DNA of 64,000 bases from Trichomonas vaginalis G3 (lineage: Eukaryota > Parabasalia > Trichomonadida > Trichomonadidae). Positions within the stretch are counted from its first letter, which is position 1. The number at the start of each line of letters is the position of its first letter. Below are positions 30,222 through 40,065 of this stretch, in pieces. A model generated the notes under the pieces. The model ran no database searches and was not told the DNA's origin. It saw only the letters and a list, made by a program, of their open reading frames with translations. The position numbers and the translations under genes are program-made. The DNA is taken from the NCBI RefSeq assembly GCF_026262505.1, contig NC_067205.1, forward strand, positions 372,001 to 436,000, written 5' to 3'.

Positions 30222-30674
30222 ATGAAACCGATTTTAAAAATAAATGAAATAAAGGAGGAAGAAATAAATGAAAGTGAAAATGTTCAACAAAAAATAAACG
30301 TTGTTAAACCAATTACTGAAATAAAGGAGGAAGAAATAAATGAAAGTGAAAATGTTCAACAAAAAATAAACGTTGTTAAACCAATTACTGAAATAAAAAT
30401 TTTTTCATCTGTTGAAGAATTTAATGACTATTATGCTAATAATAAAAAATTATTTGAAGAATTGACAACATGTAAATTGAATAAAATGTTTAAAGTTGAT
30501 GGATTCAAAATTTCAAAAATAAAAGGAGTGGTTAGTTTGAAATCTATTCCTCAATCAAGAATCACCTCATTAATGAAAATAGATGATTTAACAAAAAGAA
30601 TAGAAATTATTGAAGAGCGAATGAATCAAATAATTGATTTCATAAATCATGACTCGTTGAGCCCGGGTCCTTAA
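30222..30674 (+). CDS. Hypothetical protein with internal duplication, element B, 150 aa
   Basis: It starts MKPILKINEIKEEEINESEN. A 24-residue acidic and Val-rich unit (KEEEINESENVQQKINVV and following) occurs twice in tandem, encoded by an almost exact 72-bp DNA duplication. The C-terminal 80 residues are helical (DLTKRIEIIEERMNQIIDF), probably a coiled coil. The exact DNA duplication shows a recent event. The function is unknown. Confidence 0.45.
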   Translation: MKPILKINEIKEEEINESENVQQKINVVKPITEIKEEEINESENVQQKINVVKPITEIKIFSSVEEFNDYYANNKKLFEELTTCKLNKMFKVDGFKISKIKGVVSLKSIPQSRITSLMKIDDLTKRIEIIEERMNQIIDFINHDSLSPGP

Positions 30675-30680
30675 AGCCCA

Positions 30681-30693
30681 GGACTTAAAGTCC
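30681..30693. repeat. Short palindrome near right end of element B
   Basis: A perfect palindrome, GGACTT-A-AAGTCC, sits between two convergent genes and is preceded by a CCCGGG block. It is related to the palindrome at 10795, which has GGACTTTA on both sides. Confidence 0.45.
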
Positions 30694-30870
30694 ATCACTG
30701 AGTTCAAGGTTATATTCATCAAATATTTCATTATTAAATGCAACTTCTGCTAGTTTATTTTTTTTTCAATACGATCATTTGAAAGTCTATCGTTTAATTT
30801 TTTCTGAAGTTTAACCCATTCAGGATTTAAACAATGTTTAATTAATCGCGGAATATCTGACATCATCTAT
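30690..30870 (-). pseudogene. Last gene remnant of element B
   Basis: The minus strand reads from MMSDIPRLIKHCLNPEW into a Lys- and Asn-rich stretch and ends near LSDGL. It is short and its frame is not continuous. No family is recognised. It is the rightmost coding trace of the element before A/T-rich flank. Confidence 0.35.
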
Positions 30871-31281
30871 ATATAGCTTCTTTTATAAAAAAAATAAAAA
30901 ATAAATTATTTTAAAATTAATGTTAATTTTTTAAATGTGTTTATAAATTATATTTTAATGCATCGTCTATATATAGATGTAACAAAAAAAGTCACAAAAC
31001 CCGCACTCATATACTACTAATGATGTTTAAGAAGTCAGCTTCTGTTTTACTTCTGTCTGTTGGATATATTGAGAATTTTGTGGCATTTGAGATAGAATAG
31101 GTTTCATATGATCAATTTTTGCAGCTAGATGAAAGTACATCCATAATATATGTCGCTCTAAATTAAACCACTTTATATGAAATTGAGTTCAAAAATAGTT
31201 ACTGGGTTGGATTATTGCTATTTTTGATATTTCATAATTGAATTTATCAAAAATTAGATTTGAAGAATATTCTGATTAAAT
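30861..31281. other. Right edge of element B and flank, no gene
   Basis: A 16-bp repeat, CATCATCTATATATAG at 30861 and CATCGTCTATATATAG at 30961, spaced 100 bp, marks the outer part of the element. The sequence between is almost pure A/T. Host-like DNA starts shortly after 30976. No gene is seen up to the BspA-like start at 31282. Confidence 0.35.
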
Positions 31282-33231
31282 ATGAGTTTGATATATCTTA
31301 GCCATCTAGTTTTCAATATATTTGTTTCATTTTTTATGATTTCGTTTTATTTGATTTTATCTTTATCTGTTAATACTTACCAGGCAGGCGGAATTGCCAC
31401 AATAGGGCATAATGTGTTGACTGTTAAGTACTCTAATGAAGGTTATTTCGCTTCAATCACAGGAGTTATGGAATGTGATGAAAATCAAATGGTAATACCG
31501 AAAATTTTAACTATTAACCAACGAAAATTTATCTTACGATCAATATCTAATCGTGCCTTTGCATTGATTAATACGAGATACATATCTTTACCTGAAGGTG
31601 TTAGATCAATTCACAAAGAAGCGTTTGCTGCTTCAGATATCGTCTCAATTCACATCCCCTCAACACTCAGACGCATCCACCATAGCGCATTTGAAAATTG
31701 CTCAGAATTAACAGAAATTGATTTATCGAAATGTCGTGTTATCATATTAGGATCAAATTCATTTTATAAGTGCAAGAAGTTAACTATTGTACAGCTTCCA
31801 TTTTGCCTTACCGAAATTGGTGCAAATGCTTTTGCTTTCTCAAATGTAACTCAAATCCAATTTCCAAGTTCAATTAAAACAATTCAGTCATCGGCATTCG
31901 AAAACTGCTTGAATCTTACTGAAGTTAATTTCGGAAATACAGCTCTAAAACGAATTCATTCTTCATGTTTCAATAAATGCAAGAGATTGACATCAGTTGT
32001 CTTCTCAAGGAACTTAACTCATATTTACAAGTACGCTTTCAATGGAACTGCTATAAAAATCTTCTCATTACCACAATCAGTCGTAAAAATCGGGTATCAA
32101 TCGCTTTCTAGCTACAGATTGAAGTCAGTACATATTCCAAATACTAACACAATATATAAAACAGACCAAGGAATACTGTATAACGCAAAAAGAGATTCAT
32201 TAATTTTATATCCATCATCAATCCATTCAAAGAAGGGAAGATTCACATTACTAGGATCAGTAACATCAATAGATCCTCATTCCTGCATGTATATGAACAT
32301 AACTCACATAGAAATTCCAAAATCAGTACAAGAAATCGGAGATTACGCGTTTTATGGCGGAAAATTCGAAAATATAACACTTCCGAATTCAATCACTGAG
32401 ATTGGTGATTGCGCATTTGAAAAATGTACTGAATTGAAATTCATTTCACTACAAAGTACCCAAATCACAGATATTTCTCATAAATGTTTCGCAAGTTGTT
32501 CCAAACTTTCTAAAATATCCATTCCTAGTGGAATTAGAAGCATCGGATTCAAAGCTTTCTTTAATACAAGTATATCTACCTTAGAAATCCCTCAAACATG
32601 CACTAAAATAGGGTATGGATTTGCTTCATTATGTAAACACCTTAAAACTCTAACTGTAAACAAAGAAAATAAAAAATTTGTGATGAAAGATGGAGCTCTT
32701 TATAGTTCTGATTTTACGTCGATCATTCTATTACCATTGAGCTCAGCAGGATCCAGTTTTAGAGTAATGAAGGAGACAAACTTCATTGCTCCACTTAGTT
32801 TCGCTTATCTTAAAATAGAAACAATAAAACTCGGAAAGCATGTTGAATGTATAGGTTCATATGCTTTCTATTCAACTGTTATTAGTAATATCGAGTTCCC
32901 TGCTAGCTTACAAACGATTTCTAGCAGAGCTTTTATGAAATGCTCGAATTTGACAACTATTAACACTCAATCGACTGGTTTGGAAGTCATTGGAAGCTTC
33001 GCCTTCATGGGCTGCAAGAATCTCCTTGAAGTCACTCTTCCAAGCTCACTAAAAAGTGTTGGAGAGAGAGCATTCAAAAGTTGTTCGTCTCTCAAATTGG
33101 TCAAATATTTCGGAGTGAAAGATTTGACAGGAAAAGCAGTTTTTGAGGGCTCCACGCCTATTGTATATGTAACAAGGAGATTCCCGCAAGTAACTCTTGC
33201 TGGTCTTAGAGTTAGAAGTTCAAATAATTAG
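31282..33231 (+). CDS. BspA-like leucine-rich-repeat protein, 649 aa
   Basis: Residues about 85 to 640 are tandem Treponema-type LRR_5 repeats of about 23 residues on the pattern AFxxCxxLxxIxLPxxxxxI, for example SAFENCSELTEIDLS and KAFFNTSISTLEIPQ. The N-terminus has a long hydrophobic stretch (residues 9 to 30) that acts as signal peptide or anchor. No C-terminal membrane segment is present, so the protein may be secreted or held by its N-terminus. BspA-like proteins are a very large surface or secreted family in trichomonads, thought to bind host cells or matrix, and are probably of bacterial origin. The frame is whole. It is the first host gene right of element B. Confidence 0.9.
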   Translation: MSLIYLSHLVFNIFVSFFMISFYLILSLSVNTYQAGGIATIGHNVLTVKYSNEGYFASITGVMECDENQMVIPKILTINQRKFILRSISNRAFALINTRYISLPEGVRSIHKEAFAASDIVSIHIPSTLRRIHHSAFENCSELTEIDLSKCRVIILGSNSFYKCKKLTIVQLPFCLTEIGANAFAFSNVTQIQFPSSIKTIQSSAFENCLNLTEVNFGNTALKRIHSSCFNKCKRLTSVVFSRNLTHIYKYAFNGTAIKIFSLPQSVVKIGYQSLSSYRLKSVHIPNTNTIYKTDQGILYNAKRDSLILYPSSIHSKKGRFTLLGSVTSIDPHSCMYMNITHIEIPKSVQEIGDYAFYGGKFENITLPNSITEIGDCAFEKCTELKFISLQSTQITDISHKCFASCSKLSKISIPSGIRSIGFKAFFNTSISTLEIPQTCTKIGYGFASLCKHLKTLTVNKENKKFVMKDGALYSSDFTSIILLPLSSAGSSFRVMKETNFIAPLSFAYLKIETIKLGKHVECIGSYAFYSTVISNIEFPASLQTISSRAFMKCSNLTTINTQSTGLEVIGSFAFMGCKNLLEVTLPSSLKSVGERAFKSCSSLKLVKYFGVKDLTGKAVFEGSTPIVYVTRRFPQVTLAGLRVRSSNN

Positions 33232-33326
33232 AAATAAAATTATTTTGTTTGTTGTTTTTTTAATAATAAAAATAGATAGTCTTTCTTTAATACAAATAAA
33301 AAGAATAAAAAAAAATATGAAAAAAC

Positions 33327-34283
33327 TTATTGATTGGCTTTTCTCTTGAAATAAACGACCTTCTTGTCCTGGTCGTCAACGTAGTTTTCAACCGGTGTAT
33401 TTACAAGAGGTTCATTAAGATTTACGCTTATTGGGTCATTTGACTGGTAAACGGAGTTGCTGTTGTGCGCTCTCGGGTGGTCCTTGATGCACTTTACTGT
33501 TTTCCAGATAAGGAATATGATTAATATAATCATAGCAACACCTAAAATTGTCAAAGCTGTATATCTTAAAATGTAATTAGGCTGGGAGCCTGAGCATTGA
33601 ATAAGATTCTGGTATGAACCCATCGGTACTAAGCGGCCATCAGAATATTTGCTTCCTTTTTGAATATCGCAAATATAATCAAATGGATTTACTCTTGAGC
33701 TCATATTTCCTTCAATAGTCCAACTCATTCCTGGTTGTGTTGAATTTAGTAATAAATGATAAGGGTTTATCGGTTGAATTAATTCTTTATTGAATTGAAT
33801 ATAAGTTCCATTTGAATAAACGTATGTATTTGCAGAAGGATTTGTAGAAGAAACTAAAGATGTTGCATATTTGTTCTTATATGGTATTAGACAGAAGTCT
33901 GAACTGTCCATATGATTGAATAAGGTGTTTACCTTGAAATAATTTTCATTTACTGTTATTGACGAGAACTCTCCAGTGCATTTATCGTAAGTAAGAGCTA
34001 AAATATCGAAAGAAACTGCATTGCCAGAATTTGATTGTATTGTAATGTTGTCGCCGTCAAATGAAAAATGGTTAACGGTAATATTTGTTTTGAGTGGATC
34101 TGTTCCATTCCACACCATTGTCATATTTAAGTATCCAGTTGATTGACTCTCGAAAAAGAAAAATAACCTGTGAGTCCTATTTACAGTTTGGAATGCAATA
34201 GATGACTTTGGATCTATCGTATAGGAGTTTACCCCTTCGTTTGTTACGTTTACTATGGAAAATGACAGAAGAAACAAGTTCAT
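33327..34283 (-). CDS. Single-pass glycosylated membrane protein, 318 aa
   Basis: The start is set at the ATG read MNLFLLSFSIVNVTNEG. A GTG three codons upstream is not used. Residues 1 to 10 form a short signal peptide. The extracellular part (to about residue 235) is Asn/Ser/Thr-rich with about nine N-glycosylation sequons and four Cys in its second half. One membrane helix follows (TALTILGVAMIILIIFLIW), then Cys and a roughly 60-residue cytoplasmic tail with acidic and Leu-based stretches (NEPLVN) that could be sorting signals. It has the layout of trichomonad type I surface proteins. No family is recognised. Confidence 0.7.
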   Translation of the reverse strand: MNLFLLSFSIVNVTNEGVNSYTIDPKSSIAFQTVNRTHRLFFFFESQSTGYLNMTMVWNGTDPLKTNITVNHFSFDGDNITIQSNSGNAVSFDILALTYDKCTGEFSSITVNENYFKVNTLFNHMDSSDFCLIPYKNKYATSLVSSTNPSANTYVYSNGTYIQFNKELIQPINPYHLLLNSTQPGMSWTIEGNMSSRVNPFDYICDIQKGSKYSDGRLVPMGSYQNLIQCSGSQPNYILRYTALTILGVAMIILIIFLIWKTVKCIKDHPRAHNSNSVYQSNDPISVNLNEPLVNTPVENYVDDQDKKVVYFKRKANQ

Positions 34284-34956
34284 TTGGATCACGAATACAA
34301 ATTATTCGAATTTGAATAATAAATTAGTTTTAATTTAGATTTCTATGATGATAACTGATAATCCCGCGAATTTCTTGTTTGGACATAATAATTGAATTTA
34401 TCGGTAGCAGTTCAAAGAATATATTTTTTATATTTTCCGTAACAATACAATTTTTGCATTTAATTCATTGAAGTAACGGCATATATAATAAACACGAGTA
34501 TCTGAAATATCAGCTTTTTATTTTAATTCTTTCTAACTGGTATATCCGTAATTTATCGTAAAAGTGTTTTTCTGGATAAGTCTTGATACAATAAAACTCC
34601 ATTTCTGGATTTGACATGTTTTGATACAACGAAATGCATTTTTAGATTAACTTCTATTCATTTCTTAAAGAAATTTTGCTGGATACCATTTATATAACAA
34701 GAATTAATTAACATTTTCTAGATGCCTTAAGATTAAGAACTAAGAAGTGATGCATGGGCTCTATGTGTAGCATTCATTCAAATATTAATTGATAAATGTC
34801 ATGATTCATGATAATCAAAACCTGTGAGAATTGGAGATATCGAACAATTTTGGTGATTTTGTGTTTATTAACTACTTTCGAGCTATTGTGATGCAAAATT
34901 AACAATCAATCCAATGATTTTAAAATTGAATAGTTTATAATTTTTGGCGGTCAAAA
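34284..34956. other. Intergenic region, no gene seen
   Basis: About 670 bp of A/T-rich DNA between divergent genes, so it should hold both promoters. No reading frame, tRNA or repeat is recognised. The plus-strand gene starts directly after GGCGGTCAAAA. Confidence 0.5.
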
Positions 34957-35526
34957 ATGGAAAGTCTTGGTACAGATATCAACTGGAACGATATTGGAAG
35001 TTCCACTGTTAAAGAACTTAACTATGTCATCCAGCAAAAGCAGATTAAAATCGATGGTAAACCAACAAAAGGAAACCTCGTTAAAGCTTTAACGGAATAT
35101 CGTGACAACGTAATCAAAAGTGCATCAGCATCACCAGTTGTAAAGCCACAAGCAGCTTCACCACGTTCACCACCAAAAGAAGAAACAAACGAATCTAAGC
35201 CGCCAGCTTCCCCTCGTTCTAAAGGCAGAGGGCGCAAGACAAAGGGTGATGAGACACCACAGCGTACCGAGGAGCCTGCAAGAGAGCCAAGTCCAAAGGC
35301 TGCTTCTCCAGAGGCTCCAATTACACCTGTTAATGTTGTTCACGAGTCTCCAAGAGTACCAACGCCACCACGCCAGGTCAGCCCATCTATTGCTGAGAGA
35401 ACAGCTTTGCCAATTTCTAGCAAAAAAGCTAAATTCGAACTTGCTTCTATCTCTAAGACAGCACTCTGCATCTTGCCAATTCTTATTATTCTTGTTTTAC
35501 TCTACTTTTTGGGTGCAGAACAATAA
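34957..35526 (+). CDS. SAP/HeH-like tail-anchored protein, 189 aa (possible inner nuclear membrane protein)
   Basis: Residues about 8 to 50 (DINWNDIGSSTVKELNYVIQ, then a basic turn and KGNLVKALTEYRD) resemble a SAP/HeH helix-extension-helix fold. HeH proteins of the LEM group bind chromatin. Residues 55 to 145 are a Pro/Ser/Glu/Lys-rich linker with SPR-type repeats, probably phosphorylated and disordered. The last 25 residues are one hydrophobic helix (ILPILIILVLLYFLG) with four residues after it, so a tail anchor. Domain, linker and anchor fit a minimal Src1/Heh-type nuclear envelope protein. This function is inferred from layout. An ER tail-anchored protein with a fortuitous SAP-like fold is the alternative. 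Confidence 0.6.
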   Translation: MESLGTDINWNDIGSSTVKELNYVIQQKQIKIDGKPTKGNLVKALTEYRDNVIKSASASPVVKPQAASPRSPPKEETNESKPPASPRSKGRGRKTKGDETPQRTEEPAREPSPKAASPEAPITPVNVVHESPRVPTPPRQVSPSIAERTALPISSKKAKFELASISKTALCILPILIILVLLYFLGAEQ

Positions 35527-36723
35527 AAACGATATGGCCACTTTTTTATGAAAAATAAAATATAATAACTCATTTTCCACTTTTAAATGCTCCTAAAATG
35601 ATGTTAACTGGATGTGTTTTTGCTTTTGCTAAGTAAAATATCAATTTAATGTATTTCAATTTTGATATTCTATAATTTCCAAAGAGTTGTTTTAAACGGA
35701 ATTGATGAAACATTTAACTATGAGAAGATGTTTACATTCACATGTCTTTGCTATAGAATCAAGGCTTTCGAATCTATATTCATTTTGAGCACAAACGTAT
35801 AGAAAAGTTACGGCGCGGTTCAATTTTAACGACATTTTTTAACGCGATACGAGCGTAAGTCCATAGAATGTGTTTTGAGGGAAACTATAAAAATCCAAAA
35901 TAGAGGTAAGTGCGCCATTATTACCTGCGAAGTTACATGGAATAAATCGAAGAGTAAGTACAAGATGATCTTGCATCTTTTCAAGTAAATGAAATTTATT
36001 AAAATTAAGATGATAATATTCATTTATAGTATGTGTATGATGTGTTGTAAACAGAAATTCATCAAAAGTGACACCTCAGAAAAGCTAAAATATTGAATTT
36101 TTGGAACTTTTGATAGAGCACGTTTTTCAATATTAATTAAAGTAAATGTATATTTTGTAAAGATTCTTTTTAATAAAAAAATAAAATTTTGAAGAAGAAC
36201 ACAAAATCTTCTGAAAAATAATATCACATAAACTCATATTATTTTCTAATATATAACTATTTTATATAAAAATCAAGTTCAATGATCTTAAAAGCGAAGG
36301 ATAAACCTCAAAATTTACGAATATAATGAGTGGGAATATAATGCTTATCTATCATAAAACCATATGAAATATCAATTTTTGCTTTACGCCTAATTTTTGA
36401 CGACAATTAGCAAAAAATGTTAAATGTTAACACTCAGTCCATTTGAATATGAAAAATAAAATTGACTTTGATTAAATGTTTTTATTTATCATGCAATTCT
36501 TCTTGCGACCAAAGATTTGAATAAAAGTTCAAAAAATAAGATAGCTTAAAAAATAATATACGGTAGTGTTTACTAATAGATGAATAGTATATAAATTCTA
36601 TTAAAATGGATTTGATCCAAAAAAATATAAAACCAAAAATAATTGTTATAATTTAAATGAAGAAGTAATTTAAAACGATTTTATTTATGATCAAATTTTA
36701 TATATTTTTTTGAATATAAAAAA
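35527..36723. other. Intergenic region, no gene seen
   Basis: About 1.2 kb of strongly A/T-rich DNA. A stretch at 35801 to 35855 with AGAAAAGTTACGGCGCGG and CGAGCGTAAG resembles the ends of the MITE-like element at 39616 and may be a remnant of a related repeat. No convincing coding frame is seen on either strand. Confidence 0.4.
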
Positions 36724-37713
36724 ATGTTTTACATCATTGTTGAAAGAGTCAAATGCCTTCATTTCTCAAGTCCTTCGGATGACATATGGAAGAAATTCTA
36801 TCCTGATGCTAATATTGACGCAAAAATTAATTCTAGTCAAAGAGTCACTCAAGGAAATAATGTTTTTATTGATTCTGTCCTATTCAAAGAATTCAGTGAT
36901 ACTGGCGTTATCCAAATAAGTACATATAATCCAGAAAATAAAGTTCTTGTTTCAAAATCTTCATTCATTAATTGTTCAAATCGTGATAATGGAGGGTGCA
37001 TTCAATATTCAAGATCTGGACATATTATTCAATATAAAGTTTGTAGCTTGGATCCTTTTTCACCTGGAGGATCAGGATCACATTCATATATTGATTTGAG
37101 AGAGACAAATGAAGGTAAAGATTATGTTATTGAATCAACATTTGCACAAAGTTCTGGGAAAAGCGGTGCCTTTGATCATGATTATGGCTCGATTCTACTT
37201 TCATTAATCAATATTTCTGATTCAAATTCAAAAAATAATGTGAATTATGTTATTGGTTATCCCACTACCCTTGCCACAGTGAATTTCAGTCAGTTCAAAA
37301 ACAATACGGCAAACGTGACATCTTGTTTTCAACATCTATATAGTGAACACAAATTTATATATTGTAATGTTGTTGAAAATTCTATTGAAGGTTCTGATCC
37401 TTTATTTTTCATTCAACAACCTCAGTTAACGATAAATCGATGTTACTTTAAAGGAAACAAAGCATATTATTTTACAGAGGCATGGGGTGGAACTGCATAT
37501 TTATCTGAATCTCACTTTGAACCTGATAACGTTTTTAGTCACACTTTATTAAATAGCAATCCGATAGAAATGGGCCAAATTGTTTTTGATAACTATTATT
37601 CTTATTGTTTTTATCTATTCTCCTTGTTAAGAAAACCAGATAAAACTCTGGTTATAGATAATCCAAAGATTAACATTATCCATCTATACTCGATTGTTTC
37701 ACAGTTATTATGA
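36724..37713 (+). CDS. Pmp-like beta-helix protein fragment, 329 aa
   Basis: The product has the short recurring strands of a right-handed beta-helix, with SSFINCSNRDNGGCIQYS, INRCYFKGNKAYYF and VNFSQFKNNTANV as repeating units. This is the style of trichomonad polymorphic-membrane-like (Pmp) surface proteins. Family members usually have a signal peptide and a C-terminal membrane helix; neither is present, so this is probably a gene fragment or decayed copy. A 2.3-kb segment bounded by inverted repeats begins 45 bp after its stop and might have displaced the 3' part. The start ATG follows an A-run and may not be original. Confidence 0.5.
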   Translation: MFYIIVERVKCLHFSSPSDDIWKKFYPDANIDAKINSSQRVTQGNNVFIDSVLFKEFSDTGVIQISTYNPENKVLVSKSSFINCSNRDNGGCIQYSRSGHIIQYKVCSLDPFSPGGSGSHSYIDLRETNEGKDYVIESTFAQSSGKSGAFDHDYGSILLSLINISDSNSKNNVNYVIGYPTTLATVNFSQFKNNTANVTSCFQHLYSEHKFIYCNVVENSIEGSDPLFFIQQPQLTINRCYFKGNKAYYFTEAWGGTAYLSESHFEPDNVFSHTLLNSNPIEMGQIVFDNYYSYCFYLFSLLRKPDKTLVIDNPKINIIHLYSIVSQLL

Positions 37714-37757
37714 TGTAAATTATAACTTTCTATTCAGAGAGATGAACAAAAAAAATG

Positions 37758-40050
37758 CTTTTGATTTTAAGGATACCCTTACATTGCGTAGTTAGAAAGA
37801 GAATATGATATTGTCATGATTGCTAAAGTTTTAGGCTCCAGAAATGAATATACATCAAACTGAAACAATTGATAAATTGAATGAACTTTTGAGAGGTTCT
37901 CAAATAAAAAAAATTATCTAATTTTTTACAATATTACTATTATTTTATCCACATATGTATATATAGTAATTTGAGAAAACTTTTAGGAAAAAATAAGTTT
38001 AATAAAAATCTGAATTTTACTTGTTGTGGGATTGTTATTAATTGACACTCCAGACGTATTACTAATAGTTATGCGTATGCAATTAAAGTATTTCTGATGG
38101 ACAAAATGTGAGATTTATATCAGATAATTCATTTCTACTATTAAGTTATTCATTTATGAGTGATTTGCACTTATTCGCACTAAATAAATAACTATTAAAA
38201 ATTGTTTTAATTAATTGACACCATATAATAGAGTGAATTTTGTTTGATCAAACAACAATAGATGATAGATATAAAGCCAAGAAACTTGCTATTAATATGC
38301 TCTACTTGCTATTTCAATGTAAGTATGATATTTTCTAAATGTTTCGTTCAGATAACTTAGATAGTCAAAATTTGAAATTTTAATAGCACATATATTAAAA
38401 ATAATTATTCATAAAAGATTAATGAAATAGTAAAAAAAATCAATCAAATTATAAAAATACAACATTTAGAAGAATTCTTTTATCCTTCAAAAAGTCAGTA
38501 TTTCTGCTGTAATTTTCTACAACATTGTAGTTATTGCACTTTGTCTATGGATTTGTATATATGTTATATATAAATTATATATCTAAACTGCCCATAAGTG
38601 CAATTTTTATATAAATTGTTTATTTCTTTAACAATTTCATATGAAATATGCTTTTTTAAGCGTATCAAAGCTGTGTTCTTAATGTGCATGGATATATCAA
38701 GAAAAATGTCGAAAAAAAAATGTGAATTCACAAATTCACTGAATTTTCACCGTTTTTTGAATTTTGCTACAGCACTAATATTAAATAATACTAAAATCTT
38801 CTGTCTTTGTAAAAGAATAAATTCTGACAAAAAGTGCTCGTTTAAATTTAATGATCATCTGTATGACTAAGTGGTAAAAAGTGTTTATGACCAAAAAAGG
38901 GTTACATGCTTAGTCTATTTTTCTGACAGGATACTCTAGATTTACATGATCTCTATTTCATATCTCTTTTTAGATTCTTCGACAGATTTTATGATAGAAA
39001 ACCAAGATTAACAAATTTCCGGTATGTTAATGAAGAAATCTGCAGCTACCCTCAATATTATTTCAATAATCAGTATCGTTTCTCTTACAATTTATTTTTT
39101 TCTCAATAATTTAACAAGAAATAACAATACACACTTGGTTTTACGTATAAAAGCTAAGTGTCGAACTTAATCAACTTTACTTACTTAGCAAATGAATATT
39201 TTTGTGGTTGCGAGTTCTGAATGCTGAAGTTTTAGATTTCTCTATAAATGATATCATTGCACTTACAATGTTGTTCCAGCCTATCGCATAAATCATAGAA
39301 AATCCAAAAAAAAAAATAATATAAAGAAAATTCATGTCATGAAGTTCAAAAAATACCGTGTAACATTAAAATTTGTTATGCATAATACATTTTAGCTATT
39401 ATATTTTTTTTTTAATTTTCGAGAAATTGAATGGTGAGTCCGATAGAGAAATTTTTAAAAATCCTAGTGCCTCATAGAAGTAATTTCCCTCGTCTCCCAT
39501 ACTTCCAAATGTATGCATATGACATAAACTTTTATGCATTACACAAATGGCCAATAATATCTATAGAGTAAAAAATTAGAAATTTAATTTTTTTATATGA
39601 TAGTTATATTTCAGATTTGCGAGCGTAACTTTTTTCTCCATGGCATACTTGTTTTAAGAGCAAATGATCAAAATCGTCCTTCAATTATTGAAGGAGCTGA
39701 TATCTTTTGAAAATTGAATTGAAAGGGTATTCAATTTTCAAATTTCCTCTCAATTTTGGAAACATATCAACTCTATGAATTAACAATTATGTGCCTTCAC
39801 AGTTTATCAGTCATATAAGGTGCTTATAAAGAAAAAAGTTACGCTCGCAAAATATGTTTTTATATAGATTTCACATAAAATAATTATGTAATTTCTAAAA
39901 AGAATATTTTTGTTCTTGAATATTAAAGTGTATTGTAGTTTAAAAAGTTTTAAATATGTTGCTAAAATTTCAGGTTTATAGCTCATGTCTAGCATGACTT
40001 CTTCGTATGCGCAAAAAATCTGACACGTAAGGGTATCCTTAAATCAAAAA
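37758..40050. mobile_element. Possible non-coding element bounded by inverted repeats
   Basis: TTTTGATTTTAAGGATACCC and CTTAC at about 37759 to 37782 reappear inverted at about 40026 to 40047, with one base inserted. The 2.3 kb between them has no convincing gene, only a few short frames such as that at 38598. It lies between the Pmp-like fragment and the 3' end of the talin-like gene. A degenerate DNA transposon or large MITE is possible. No clear target duplication is seen at the outer edges, so this remains tentative. Confidence 0.35.
39616..39851. mobile_element. MITE-like element with 21-bp perfect terminal inverted repeats
   Basis: TTTGCGAGCGTAACTTTTTT plus C at 39616 is matched exactly in reverse by the 21 bases ending at 39851. 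The 236-bp unit holds no gene. Perfect termini of this length in such A/T-rich DNA are unlikely by chance. It is nested in the larger inverted-repeat segment. No unambiguous target duplication is visible, so cut-and-paste origin is inferred from structure only. Confidence 0.55.
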
Positions 40051-40065
40051 CGTAAAAATTATGTT

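Larger units (their letters stand above)
9857..30976. mobile_element. Polinton/Maverick-like element B (fossil)
   Basis: About 21 kb containing the diagnostic Polinton set: protein-primed-type DNA polymerase B, retroviral-type integrase, FtsK/A32-like packaging ATPase and a hexon-like capsid gene, plus a primase-helicase, a phage-fibre-like gene and several small proteins. Matching terminal inverted repeats are not recognised, so both ends are approximate. It is broken, in roughly fifteen or more places, concentrated in polymerase, primase-helicase, ATPase and capsid, while fibre and many small genes look whole. The age looks moderate: motifs are still easily read. Its repeats bracket gene modules (see repeat entries). 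Confidence 0.75.

Noticed and set aside
38598-38870. A possible 90-residue plus-strand gene in the 2.3-kb non-coding segment
   Set aside because: Composition is that of random A/T-rich sequence, there is no recognisable domain, and the nearby sequence shows no coding bias.
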